A DNA stretch of 8,282 bases from an uncultured Oscillibacter sp. (GCA_910576845.1 CAJTJA010000086.1:1-8282); one strand, 5' to 3'. Counted from the stretch's first letter, positions 1 to 6,486 are shown. Numbers and translations: made by a program. Notes: generated by a model from the sequence alone, not told the origin.

Positions 1-300
1 CTCCTGGCCGCTCATAGCCAGAGCCCCCGTGCCGCTGGCGGAGAATTCGTCCACCTTGCAGGTGGGCAGGCCGTAAATGTCCCCCTCCACATAGGACGCG
101 CCCACGCCGGTGAGGACCACCCGCTCCACATCGGCCAGCCTCAGGCCTCTGCCGGAGAGATAGCTGCCGAAAGCCCCGTAGAGGCTGGTCAGAGGGTCCT
201 CCGCCTGAACACGGAGGGTGGAAATCAGGCCGCCGCCGGGGTCAAGGCCCACGACTTTGGTGGTGGTGCCGCCGATGTCAATCCCGAGGATGGTCTTCAT
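1..300 (-). CDS. Type II pantothenate kinase-like protein, N-terminal 100 residues (runs off the left edge)
   Basis: Only the first 100 codons are present; the rest lies beyond the window. The start is ATG at 298-300, with AAGGAGG just upstream and good spacing. Residues 5-18 (GIDIGGTTTKVVGL) form the phosphate-1 loop of the ASKHA/actin-like ATPase fold. LTGVGASYVEGDIYGLP follows at about 63-79, then VDEFSA, where type II (Fumble/CoaW-like) pantothenate kinases have their TG.GA and E/D-F-A stretch. The family phosphorylates pantothenate in the cytoplasm, the first step of coenzyme A synthesis. BadF/BadG-type ATPases and 2-hydroxyacyl-CoA dehydratase activators share the first motif, but the GVGAS...VDEF layout fits pantothenate kinase better. 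The gene is divergent from ppdK and has its own promoter. Confidence 0.75.
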   Translation of the reverse strand, partial: MKTILGIDIGGTTTKVVGLDPGGGLISTLRVQAEDPLTSLYGAFGSYLSGRGLRLADVERVVLTGVGASYVEGDIYGLPTCKVDEFSASGTGALAMSGQE

Positions 301-360
301 GGCAGGTCCTCCTTGCACAGCCTGCCGCCGCAGCGGAGCGGACAGGCGTAATCTTCTGTC

Positions 361-389
361 ATTATGGGACATGCGGAGGAAAATGTCAA
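361..389 (-). promoter_or_regulatory. Sigma-A promoter of the pantothenate kinase-like gene
   Basis: On the minus strand, TTGACA (384-389) is a perfect -35 box. It is separated by 17 nt from CATAAT (361-366), one mismatch from the consensus -10. The predicted start near 354 gives a leader of about 54 nt before the ATG at 300. The leader holds a small GC-rich inverted repeat (GCCTG/CAGGC arms, about 320-347) with no T run. Seen directly in the sequence; activity is inferred. Confidence 0.7.
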
Positions 390-507
390 CAGAGGCGCAG
401 CATGTGCGGGCAGGATTTTCCCTATGCCGCCCGGCCATTCGGGCCGTTCTTATTAATTTTGGGCAGATTGTTTTAATCAGGCGGTGATTTCTTATGCTAT
501 TTATGTA

Positions 508-536
508 TTGCTTTCCAGAAAATGAACGATTATAAT
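508..536 (+). promoter_or_regulatory. Sigma-A promoter of ppdK
   Basis: TTGCTT (508-513), a 17-nt spacer and a perfect TATAAT (531-536) form a near-consensus promoter reading toward ppdK. The predicted start is about 543, giving a leader of about 78 nt. The leader contains a 14-bp palindrome immediately after the start and a small GGCGG/CCGCC hairpin (572-588) before the ribosome site. Confidence 0.75.
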
Positions 537-549
537 GGTAAGGCATTTA

Positions 550-563
550 GGCAAACGTTTGCC
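550..563. promoter_or_regulatory. Perfect palindrome, candidate LacI/CcpA-family operator on ppdK
   Basis: GGCAAACGTTTGCC is a perfect 14-bp palindrome with the central AAACGTTT core typical of LacI-family operators (PurR, CcpA cre and relatives). It lies about 7-20 nt downstream of the predicted ppdK start, where a bound repressor would block promoter escape. Its outer bases (GG..CC) differ from the TG..CA of the usual cre, so a LacI-family member other than CcpA is possible. The palindrome is seen; the regulator is inferred. Confidence 0.5.
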
Positions 564-608
564 AACTGAACGGCGGATACCTGCCGCCTGACGGGCGCAA
601 AGAAAAAC

Positions 609-614
609 GGAGGA
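609..614 (+). promoter_or_regulatory. Ribosome binding site that decides the ppdK start
   Basis: GGAGGA ends at 614. An ATG at 615 would touch it with no spacing, while the in-frame ATG at 621 sits 6 nt downstream. The start at 621 is therefore preferred over the longer reading frame. Confidence 0.8.
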
Positions 615-620
615 ATGAAA

Positions 621-3248
621 ATGAGCAAAAAATACTGCTACCTGTTCACCGAAGGCAATGCGAACATGCGGGAGCTGCTGGGCGGCAAGGGCGCAAACCT
701 GGCCGAGATGACCAATATCGGCCTGCCCGTGCCCCAGGGCTTCACCATCACCACCGAAGCCTGCACCCAGTATTATGAGGATGGCCAGAAGATCAACGAC
801 GCCATCATGGCTGAGATCATGGAGTATATCACCAAGATGGAGGAGATCACCGGGAAGAAATTCGGCGACCTGGAAAATCCTCTTCTGGTTTCCGTTCGCT
901 CCGGCGCCCGCGCCTCTATGCCCGGCATGATGGATACCATCCTGAACCTGGGCCTGAATGAGGACGTGGTGCAGGTGCTGATCCGCAAGTCCGGGAATCC
1001 CCGCTGGGCGTGGGACTGCTATCGCCGCTTCATCCAGATGTATTCCGACGTCGTTATGGAAGTGGGCAAGAAGTATTTCGAGCAGCTCATCGACCAGATG
1101 AAGGAGAAAAAGGGCGTCACCCAGGACGTGGAGCTCACTGCCAACGACCTGAAGGAGCTGGCCTCTCAGTTCAAGGCCGAGTATAAGAGCAAGCTGGGCG
1201 TGGACTTCCCCTCCGACCCCAAGGAGCAGCTGATGGGCGCCGTCAAAGCCGTTTTCCGTTCCTGGGACAACCCTCGTGCAAACGTTTACCGCCGGGATAA
1301 CGATATCCCCTATTCCTGGGGCACCGCCGTCAACGTTCAGTCCATGGCCTTCGGCAACATGGGCGACGACTGCGGCACCGGCGTCGCTTTCACCCGCAAC
1401 CCCGCCACCGGCGAGAAAAAGCTCTTCGGCGAGTTCCTGACCAATGCCCAGGGCGAGGACGTGGTGGCCGGCGTGCGTACCCCCATGCCCATCAGCGAAA
1501 TGGCCGACAAGTTCCCCGAGGCATTTGCCCAGTTTGAGAACGTCTGCAAGATTCTGGAAGACCACTATCGCGACATGCAGGACATGGAATTCACCGTGGA
1601 GGCCGGCAAGCTCTACATGCTCCAGACCCGCAACGGCAAGCGCACCCCCGCCGCCGCACTGAAAATCGCCTGCGACCTGGTGGACGAGGGCATGATCGAC
1701 GAGAAGAAGGCCGTGGCCATGATCGAGCCCCGGTCCCTGGACACCCTCCTCCATCCCCAGTTCGACACGGTTGTCCTGAAGAAGACCGAGGTGATCGGCA
1801 AGGCCCTGGGCGCCTCCCCGGGAGCCGCCAGCGGCAAGATCGTCTTCTCCGCTGAGGAAGCCAAGGAGTGGGCCAACCGCGGCGAAAAGGTGGTCCTGGT
1901 CCGTCTGGAGACCTCTCCCGAGGACATTGAGGGCATGAAGGCCGCCCAGGGTATCCTGACCGTCCGCGGCGGCATGACCTCTCACGCCGCCGTGGTGGCC
2001 CGCGGCATGGGCAAATGCTGCGTCTCCGGCTGCGGCGACATTAAGATGGACGAGGAAAACAAGCAGTTCGAGCTGTCCGGAAAGACCTTCCACGAGGGCG
2101 ACTGGCTGAGCCTGGACGGCTCCACCGGCAATATCTACGACGGGGCCATTCCCACCGTGGACGCGGTTATCGGCGGCGAGTTCGGCCGCGTTATGGGCTG
2201 GGCTGACAAGTACCGCCGTCTTCAGGTGCGCACCAACGCCGACACTCCCCACGACGCCGCCCAGGCCCGGAAATTCGGCGCGCAGGGCATCGGCCTGTGC
2301 CGTACCGAGCACATGTTCTTCAACGAGGACCGCATCCCCGCCATCCGGGAGATGATCTGCTCCGACACCGTGGAGCAGCGCGAGAAGGCCCTGGCCCGCC
2401 TGGAGCCCATGCAGCAGAGTGACTTTGAGGGCATTTACGAGGCCATGGAGGGCTGCCCCGTCACCATCCGTTTCCTGGATCCTCCCCTGCACGAGTTCGT
2501 TCCCACCGAGGAGGCCGACATCGCCAAGCTGGCCGCCGACATGGGCAAGACCGTGGAGGACATCAAGGCCATCATCGCCGGGCTCCATGAGTTCAACCCC
2601 ATGATGGGCCACCGCGGCTGCCGTCTGGCCGTCACCTATCCTGAGATCGCCGCCATGCAGACCAAGGCCGTCATCAAGGCTGCCCTGAACGTGCAGGCCA
2701 AGCACCCCGACTGGAAGATGGTCCCCGAGATCATGATTCCTCTGGTTGGCGAGGTCAAGGAGCTGAAGTATGTCAAGAGCGTGGTGGTGGAAACCGCCGA
2801 CGCCATCATCAAGGAAGCCGGCTCCGACATGAAGTATCTGGTGGGCACCATGATCGAAATCCCCCGTGCGGCCATCACCGCCGACGAGATTGCCAAGGAA
2901 GCGGACTTCTTCTCCTTCGGCACCAACGATCTGACCCAAATGACCTTCGGTTTCTCCCGTGACGATGCGGGCAAGTTCCTGGATGCTTACTATGACCGGA
3001 AGATTTACGAGAACGATCCGTTTGCCAAGCTGGACCAGAACGGTGTTGGCAAGCTGGTGGCCATGGCCGCGAAGCTGGGCCGGGAGGCTAATTCCGCCCT
3101 GCACCTGGGCATCTGCGGCGAACACGGCGGCGACCCCTCCAGTGTGGAGTTCTGCCACAAGACGGGCCTGGATTACGTGTCCTGCTCTCCCTTCCGGGTG
3201 CCCATCGCCCGGCTGGCGGCGGCCCAGGCTGCGATTAAGGAAGCCTGA
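621..3248 (+). CDS. ppdK: Pyruvate, phosphate dikinase
   Basis: Cytoplasmic enzyme interconverting ATP + phosphate + pyruvate and AMP + pyrophosphate + phosphoenolpyruvate; in anaerobic Clostridia it can run glycolytically to save ATP. The product is 875 residues, usual for the bacterial enzyme (C. symbiosum is about 874). Order: N-terminal ATP-grasp nucleotide domain (about 1-340; LLGGKGANLAEM near the start, VRSGARASMPGMMDT at about 92-106), central swivelling phosphohistidine domain (GGMTSHAAVV, catalytic His455), and C-terminal TIM barrel binding pyruvate/PEP. Visible barrel residues are Arg561 (GLCRTEHMF), Arg617 (TIRFLDPPLHEF), Glu746 (GTMIEIPRA), Asn769 (SFGTNDLTQ) and Cys832 (GICGEHGGDP), matching C. 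symbiosum His455, Arg561, Arg617, Glu745, Asn768 and Cys831. The frame is intact and no key residue is missing. Start 621 was chosen by ribosome-site spacing; a longer start at 615 would add two residues. The gene appears monocistronic, with its own promoter, operator-like palindrome and terminator. Confidence 0.97.
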   Translation: MSKKYCYLFTEGNANMRELLGGKGANLAEMTNIGLPVPQGFTITTEACTQYYEDGQKINDAIMAEIMEYITKMEEITGKKFGDLENPLLVSVRSGARASMPGMMDTILNLGLNEDVVQVLIRKSGNPRWAWDCYRRFIQMYSDVVMEVGKKYFEQLIDQMKEKKGVTQDVELTANDLKELASQFKAEYKSKLGVDFPSDPKEQLMGAVKAVFRSWDNPRANVYRRDNDIPYSWGTAVNVQSMAFGNMGDDCGTGVAFTRNPATGEKKLFGEFLTNAQGEDVVAGVRTPMPISEMADKFPEAFAQFENVCKILEDHYRDMQDMEFTVEAGKLYMLQTRNGKRTPAAALKIACDLVDEGMIDEKKAVAMIEPRSLDTLLHPQFDTVVLKKTEVIGKALGASPGAASGKIVFSAEEAKEWANRGEKVVLVRLETSPEDIEGMKAAQGILTVRGGMTSHAAVVARGMGKCCVSGCGDIKMDEENKQFELSGKTFHEGDWLSLDGSTGNIYDGAIPTVDAVIGGEFGRVMGWADKYRRLQVRTNADTPHDAAQARKFGAQGIGLCRTEHMFFNEDRIPAIREMICSDTVEQREKALARLEPMQQSDFEGIYEAMEGCPVTIRFLDPPLHEFVPTEEADIAKLAADMGKTVEDIKAIIAGLHEFNPMMGHRGCRLAVTYPEIAAMQTKAVIKAALNVQAKHPDWKMVPEIMIPLVGEVKELKYVKSVVVETADAIIKEAGSDMKYLVGTMIEIPRAAITADEIAKEADFFSFGTNDLTQMTFGFSRDDAGKFLDAYYDRKIYENDPFAKLDQNGVGKLVAMAAKLGREANSALHLGICGEHGGDPSSVEFCHKTGLDYVSCSPFRVPIARLAAAQAAIKEA
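1277..1290 (+). promoter_or_regulatory. cre-like sequence inside ppdK (tentative)
   Basis: TGCAAACGTTTACC carries the same AAACGTTT core as the leader palindrome. It differs at one position from the loose cre form TGNAANCGNTNNCA. It lies about 727 nt downstream of the leader site, within codons for an N-P-R-A-N-V-Y-R stretch, so coding constraint may explain it. Confidence 0.2.
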
Positions 3249-3288
3249 GAGACAGACCGCAGCAAAAAGTACCGCTAAAATGATATAA

Positions 3289-3347
3289 GGCTGAGGCATA
3301 CCACAGTAAGCGGCAGATTGCAGCGTGGTATGCCTCAGTCATTTTTA
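3289..3347 (+). terminator. Rho-independent terminator of ppdK
   Basis: A perfect 14-bp inverted repeat, CTGAGGCATACCAC (3291-3304) with GTGGTATGCCTCAG (3325-3338), has a 20-nt loop and is followed by ATTTTTAT. Two further pairs (one wobble) extend it to 3289/3340. It starts about 40 nt after the ppdK stop. On the minus strand the stem is followed by a looser T-rich stretch, so it could also stop leftward transcription. Confidence 0.85.
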
Positions 3348-3372
3348 TAGTTCCGGGCTTGGCGGAAAGCCC

Positions 3373-3425
3373 AGCAGAGTGTGCCATAAGTCCAGCGAAG
3401 CAGCCGGCGGCACACTCTGTTTTTC
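3373..3425 (+). terminator. Second hairpin with T run, backup terminator
   Basis: CAGAGTGTGCC (3375-3385) pairs perfectly with GGCACACTCTG (3409-3419) around a 23-nt loop. TTTTT follows at 3420-3424. It lies 26 nt after the first terminator and would catch read-through from ppdK. On the minus strand the stem is not followed by a T run, so it is mainly a plus-strand terminator. Confidence 0.65.
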
Positions 3426-3427
3426 TG

Positions 3428-3634
3428 CTTGTCTCAATTTGGTGCAGAGGCATTCCGGGCAGAAACACCGTCATCCGGCGCAGAAGAATCTCATCGCGGC
3501 GCGGGGAGCGCGGCCCCCTACCGCGGCGTCTGCCTGCGGCTCCCCGACCCGCCGCGGTTGAGAAGCCCCTCCTCCCCGAAGCAGCGCAAAAGCATGCGGA
3601 ATCTTCCAAACATTTTATATCAGTTGACAAAATT
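3428..3634 (-). ncRNA. Candidate structured small RNA, 6S-like rod
   Basis: No credible protein is encoded here, but a strong minus-strand promoter fires into about 205 nt that folds by eye into one rod. Nested pairs, outside to inside: 3630-3626 with 3433-3429; 3610-3606 with 3442-3438; 3602-3597 with 3457-3452; then an internal bubble of 16 nt on each strand (3596-3581 and 3473-3458); 3580-3576 with 3478-3474; 3573-3569 with 3486-3482; 3563-3559 with 3493-3489; 3556-3550 with 3501-3495; 3546-3539 with 3509-3502. The apical 29 nt can form two small hairpins. Length, rod shape and a large central bubble recall 6S RNA, which mimics an open promoter and binds sigma-70/A polymerase. I do not recognise 6S primary sequence. 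The 3' end has no T run on this strand, so a longer transcript ending near 3280, then processed, would be needed. GC-rich sequence pairs easily by chance, so confidence is moderate. Confidence 0.4.
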
Positions 3635-3640
3635 CATGAA

Positions 3641-3670
3641 ATTATAACATATCACGAGGAATTGCGTCAA
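3641..3670 (-). promoter_or_regulatory. Strong extended -10 promoter of the candidate small RNA
   Basis: On the minus strand: TTGACG (3665-3670), an 18-nt spacer, then TATAAT (3641-3646) preceded by TGT, giving an extended -10. The predicted start is near 3634-3635. No good reading frame follows, so the promoter most likely serves a non-coding transcript. Confidence 0.65.
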
Positions 3671-3685
3671 TGAATGCGCCTGTAC

Positions 3686-3702
3686 GGAATTGCCGCAATT
3701 CC
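3686..3702. repeat. Palindrome GGAATTGC-c-GCAATTCC, possible operator
   Basis: A perfect 8-bp inverted repeat about one central base, 16 nt upstream of the -35 box of the minus-strand promoter. A third copy of GGAATTGC lies at 3658-3665, touching that -35 box and exactly 28 bp from the copy at 3686. The repeated half-site suggests a regulator site for the small-RNA promoter. No family is recognised. Confidence 0.4.
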
Positions 3703-3732
3703 TGCCGGTTTCTCACAAAACGGAAAGGAGGA

Positions 3733-3772
3733 GAAAAAAGCGGCTCCCGGCGACGAAATGCCGGGGGCCGCT
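3733..3772 (-). terminator. Rho-independent terminator of the flotillin unit
   Basis: A 13-bp stem with one G-T pair (3739-3751 with 3760-3772) and an 8-nt loop is followed on the minus strand by TTTTTT (3734-3739). It begins 8 nt beyond the flotillin stop codon. A textbook terminator that also separates this unit from the small-RNA promoter downstream. Confidence 0.92.
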
Positions 3773-3780
3773 CCGCATGT

Positions 3781-5283
3781 TTATTTTTTGCCGCCGGGAG
3801 ACGTTTCTTCTGCCTGCTCCACGGAAGGGGAAGTCTGGATGATAACGGTTTTATCCTCTCCGCCTGCCAGCCTGCTTCCCAGCATGCCGGCAATCAGGGA
3901 TTTGACGTCAATGCCCATGCCCTGGGTGATGCCCTCTGTGACCTGGGTTGTGCCGGTGACGATGTCCTCCAGCAGCTTGGCGCTGTTACCCGCGCCGTAC
4001 ATGGTAATTTTGTCCACCTTAGAGAGCGGTTCGGCCACGTTTCTGGCAATTTCAGGCAGAGCCTGCATAACCATTTCGATAACGGCAGCCTCGCCGTATT
4101 TCTTCATGGCTTCCGCCTTCTTGTCAATACCCTCAGCCTCCGCCAGAGCTTTGGCGCGGATTGCCTCCGCCTCCGCCTTGCCGACGGCCGCAATGCCTTC
4201 CGCCTCCTGCTCCCTGGCAAATTTCTGCGCTTCGGCGCTCTTCCTCTCCGCTTCCGCCTCCTGCTCCTGCTCGTAGCGTTTCGCCTCGGCGTCCTTCTGG
4301 CGCTTATAGAGGGCGGCCTCCGCCTCCTGCTGCTGACGGTAGCGCTCAGCGTCCGCCTTGGCCCGGATTTCCGCCTCCAGCTTCTGCTTCTCCACCTCAA
4401 CCTCATATTGCTTCAGCTCGGCCTGACGCTGGGTCTTGGCAATTTCCGCATTGACAGTGGCGGTCTCGATGCTCTTGCGCTGCTCCTGGCTTTGAATCTC
4501 ATAGGCCGCGTCCGCCTCGGCCTTTTTGCCGTCCGCCATGATTTTCAGCTCCGCCCGCTTGATTTCCAGTTCCGTCTGCTTCTGGGCGATCTGCGTGTCC
4601 GCCAGGACCCGGGCCTCATTGGACTCCCGCTCCGCCTCCGCCTGGGCAATGGCGATGTCACGGTCCGCCTGGGCCTTGGCAATGGCGGCGTTCTTCTTAA
4701 TCAGGCTGGTGTTGTCCGCGCCCAGGTCCTTAATCAGCCCGTTCTCATCGGTGACGTTCTGGATATTGCAGGAAAGGATTTCAATGCCCAGCTTATCCAT
4801 ATCCTTGCTGGCCTTCTGCATCACCTGGTCGGAAAAGGAATCCCGGTCCGTATTGATCTCCTTGAGAGACAGCGTGCCGATGATCTCCCGCATATTGCCC
4901 TGAAGGGAATCCTGAAGATCCCGGGTAATTTCCTCAGGGCGCTTGTTCAGGAAGTTCTTGGCCGCCAGCTTGATACCCTCCGCATGGGGAGAAATGCGGA
5001 CCTTCGCCACGGCGTCTACGTTGACGTTGATAAAGTCGCTGGTGGGAACAGACTGCTCCGTCTTAATGTCCACCGTCATCTGTCCCAGGTACAGCCGGTC
5101 CATGCGCTCAAAAAAGGGAACGCGGATTCCGGCCCGGCCGATGAGCACCTTGCTCTCTTTTTTGAGGCCGGAAATGATGTACGCCTGATCCGGCGGCGCC
5201 TTTACATAGCCGGTCAGAATAACGGCCAGCACCGCCAGGACAATCAGGATTACGGGAAGCAGGGATAAAATGGCATCCAGCAT
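3781..5283 (-). CDS. Flotillin-like SPFH/band 7 membrane scaffold protein
   Basis: A 500-residue protein close to the usual bacterial flotillin length (B. subtilis FloT/YuaG is about 509). Residues 4-24 form one hydrophobic anchor with few flanking charges. An SPFH/band 7 domain follows (about 27-190; YIISGLKKESKVLIG, RVPFFERMDRL, VDIKTEQSVPTSDFINVNVD, then a conserved NIQNVTDENGL). A long coiled coil with many EA/AEAE repeats spans about 195-400, and a C-terminal segment (about 400-470) ends in a polar tail. Flotillins oligomerise in membrane microdomains and organise signalling or secretion proteins. The ATG at 5281-5283 is chosen because AAAGGAGG lies 7 nt upstream; a TTG at 5301 would extend the frame through that ribosome site. 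It lies 123 nt downstream of, and probably shares a transcript with, the ribbon-helix-helix fusion gene. No NfeD-type partner is visible. Family assignment is firm; the client process is unknown. Confidence 0.93.
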   Translation of the reverse strand: MLDAILSLLPVILIVLAVLAVILTGYVKAPPDQAYIISGLKKESKVLIGRAGIRVPFFERMDRLYLGQMTVDIKTEQSVPTSDFINVNVDAVAKVRISPHAEGIKLAAKNFLNKRPEEITRDLQDSLQGNMREIIGTLSLKEINTDRDSFSDQVMQKASKDMDKLGIEILSCNIQNVTDENGLIKDLGADNTSLIKKNAAIAKAQADRDIAIAQAEAERESNEARVLADTQIAQKQTELEIKRAELKIMADGKKAEADAAYEIQSQEQRKSIETATVNAEIAKTQRQAELKQYEVEVEKQKLEAEIRAKADAERYRQQQEAEAALYKRQKDAEAKRYEQEQEAEAERKSAEAQKFAREQEAEGIAAVGKAEAEAIRAKALAEAEGIDKKAEAMKKYGEAAVIEMVMQALPEIARNVAEPLSKVDKITMYGAGNSAKLLEDIVTGTTQVTEGITQGMGIDVKSLIAGMLGSRLAGGEDKTVIIQTSPSVEQAEETSPGGKK

Positions 5284-5290
5284 GGGGATT

Positions 5291-5298
5291 CCTCCTTT
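5291..5298 (-). promoter_or_regulatory. Ribosome binding site that decides the flotillin start
   Basis: AAAGGAGG on the minus strand, followed by 7 nt and the ATG at 5283. A TTG-initiated version from 5301 would translate the ribosome site itself, so it is rejected. Confidence 0.85.
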
Positions 5299-5322
5299 CA
5301 AATTTCACACGCTGCCTTATAT

Positions 5323-5382
5323 AAAAACAAGCCGGGACAACCGCCGGAATACCAGGTCCGTCTGCCGGCACAGGGTCCGGCT
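5323..5382 (-). terminator. Possible intercistronic attenuator before flotillin
   Basis: On the minus strand, AGCCGG (5377-5382) pairs with CCGGCT (5330-5335). Inside it GCCGG (5365-5369) pairs with CCGGC (5343-5347). TGTTTTTATA follows (T run at 5323-5327). It lies between the fusion gene and the flotillin ribosome site. It is weaker than the 3733-3772 terminator, so partial termination is more plausible than a full stop. Confidence 0.4.
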
Positions 5383-5406
5383 GCTGTCCAAAACGCTTGT
5401 AATGGT

Positions 5407-6471
5407 TCAGGGCTCCGCTCCCGCACGCTCCGCGATGTCTCCCCTCATGGCGGCCAGACGCTCCAGGGCCGTGACCTCCGCCTCCAGGCCCCGTTCGCTC
5501 AGCTCCCTTCCAGCCTGGCTGCCGCTGGAGATTACCTGAGACAGCACATTGACTGTGCGGAGGCAGAGCGCGGCATTCGGGCCTGTGTCTCCGCTCCTGC
5601 GTTCCGCCTGACCCAGTTCCCTCAGCGTAAGCTCCAGCGTCTGAAGGTAATAGGACTCCAGATGCTCCCTTGTCCGGGATTCCAATGCGTCGTAATGCCG
5701 GAGAACCAATGTTTCCAGATGCTCCAGCGCCGTTCGAACATAGGCTGTCTGAACAGAGGCCGCAGCCCGCCGTATCCGCGCCTGAACCGCCTGCGCGCTG
5801 CCATATCCACAGGCAGACGACTGCCAAAAGCGCCGCATAATGGTTTGAAGCCCGTCAAGCCTCTGAGACACCTTGGCAAGCCGCCGCTCATAGTCCTCAA
5901 AGCAGCCGGCGTCCCCGCCGGACCAGGATTTCAAAATTGGAACCAGCGCGCGCTCAATCTCTCCCAGCTCCCCCGCCGCGGCCGAAAGGCCGTCCAGATA
6001 TTCGTCCAGGACGCTCCAGTCCTTTTCCCTCAGCGCTTTGGCGTTCCTATCGGAAAACAGGGCCCGAACGGCGCCGGAGACCCCCGCGGCCTTATCCTTC
6101 AGCTCGTCTCCGCACAGCAGCCGGATTCGTTCCATGGAAAGTCCGGTGATGGAGGCAGGAATTGCGGTGTGAATGGACGTCAGCGGCCGCCTGATTTCCG
6201 TGCACAGAATTTCCAATTGTTCCTGCTTTCCTGCAAGCACAAGCCCTTCCTCCCCACAGCTCTCCCCGGCATCCACAGCACCGTTCTGCGGGCAGGGCTC
6301 GGAGGCATGGGGCCGCGCCGTAATCTCAAAGGGAATCCGTTTTTCCCTGCCCACCTTTGTAGCAAAAATGGTAAAAGCCGTTGTCATGCTCAGCCCCATT
6401 TCCCGGCAGGCCTGCTCCATGCTTTTTTTCACGCTTTCCTCCATACGAAAGTTGACCATAACCTGCGCCAT
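5407..6471 (-). CDS. RelB/DinJ-type ribbon-helix-helix domain fused to a long helical domain
   Basis: A 354-residue soluble-looking protein. Residues 2-50 match the RelB/DinJ antitoxin fold: beta strand QVMVNFRM, helix EESVKKSMEQACREMGLS, helix TTAFTIFATKV, then REKRIPFEI, which normally closes this domain. Such domains dimerise and bind DNA through the strand. An ordinary RelB/DinJ antitoxin is about 80-100 residues; here a low-complexity linker (about 52-80) leads to about 270 residues of predicted helix. The end (HLESYYLQTLEL at about 269-280, VTALERLAAMRGD at about 333-345) faintly recalls XpaC-type helical proteins, which I cannot confirm. No toxin gene is adjacent, so a classical toxin-antitoxin pair is not supported. 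The start is ATG 6469-6471, 8 nt after AAAGGAG; a GTG at 6480 overlaps that site and is rejected. First gene of the flotillin unit. Likely role, inferred: autoregulator or adaptor of the flotillin system. Confidence 0.75.
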   Translation of the reverse strand: MAQVMVNFRMEESVKKSMEQACREMGLSMTTAFTIFATKVGREKRIPFEITARPHASEPCPQNGAVDAGESCGEEGLVLAGKQEQLEILCTEIRRPLTSIHTAIPASITGLSMERIRLLCGDELKDKAAGVSGAVRALFSDRNAKALREKDWSVLDEYLDGLSAAAGELGEIERALVPILKSWSGGDAGCFEDYERRLAKVSQRLDGLQTIMRRFWQSSACGYGSAQAVQARIRRAAASVQTAYVRTALEHLETLVLRHYDALESRTREHLESYYLQTLELTLRELGQAERRSGDTGPNAALCLRTVNVLSQVISSGSQAGRELSERGLEAEVTALERLAAMRGDIAERAGAEP

Positions 6472-6479
6472 GAATGCCA

Positions 6480-6486
6480 CTCCTTT
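6480..6486 (-). promoter_or_regulatory. Ribosome binding site that decides the fusion-gene start
   Basis: AAAGGAG on the minus strand, with an 8-nt spacer to the ATG at 6471. The competing GTG codon at 6478-6480 overlaps this site and cannot be served by it. Confidence 0.75.

Noticed and set aside
501..3299. A 932-codon open frame antisense to ppdK
   Set aside because: It mirrors ppdK across its whole length. The G/C-ending codons of ppdK leave few stops in this antisense frame, the predicted peptide is a Gly/His/Leu/Ala-rich low-complexity string with no recognisable domain, and ppdK itself is complete and conserved.
3235..3630. A 131-codon minus-strand frame over the candidate small RNA
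   Set aside because: It would start at TTG without a ribosome site, is Arg/Ala-rich without a domain, and runs through two terminator hairpins into the end of ppdK. The promoter before it is better explained by a non-coding RNA.
3624..3648. A plus-strand promoter TTGACA...TATAAC
   Set aside because: The boxes are separated by only 13 nt, too short for sigma-A, and no plus-strand gene follows. The same bases are used better by the minus-strand promoter.
3670..5268. A 532-codon open frame antisense to the flotillin gene
   Set aside because: It is the shadow of the flotillin coiled coil: repetitive Leu/Arg-rich translation, no good ribosome site, and the terminator of the real gene lies inside it.
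5407..6471. A classical RelB-RelE or DinJ-YafQ toxin-antitoxin pair
   Set aside because: No small toxin frame with a RelE-like composition lies on either side. The downstream gene is a flotillin and the upstream gap is non-coding.
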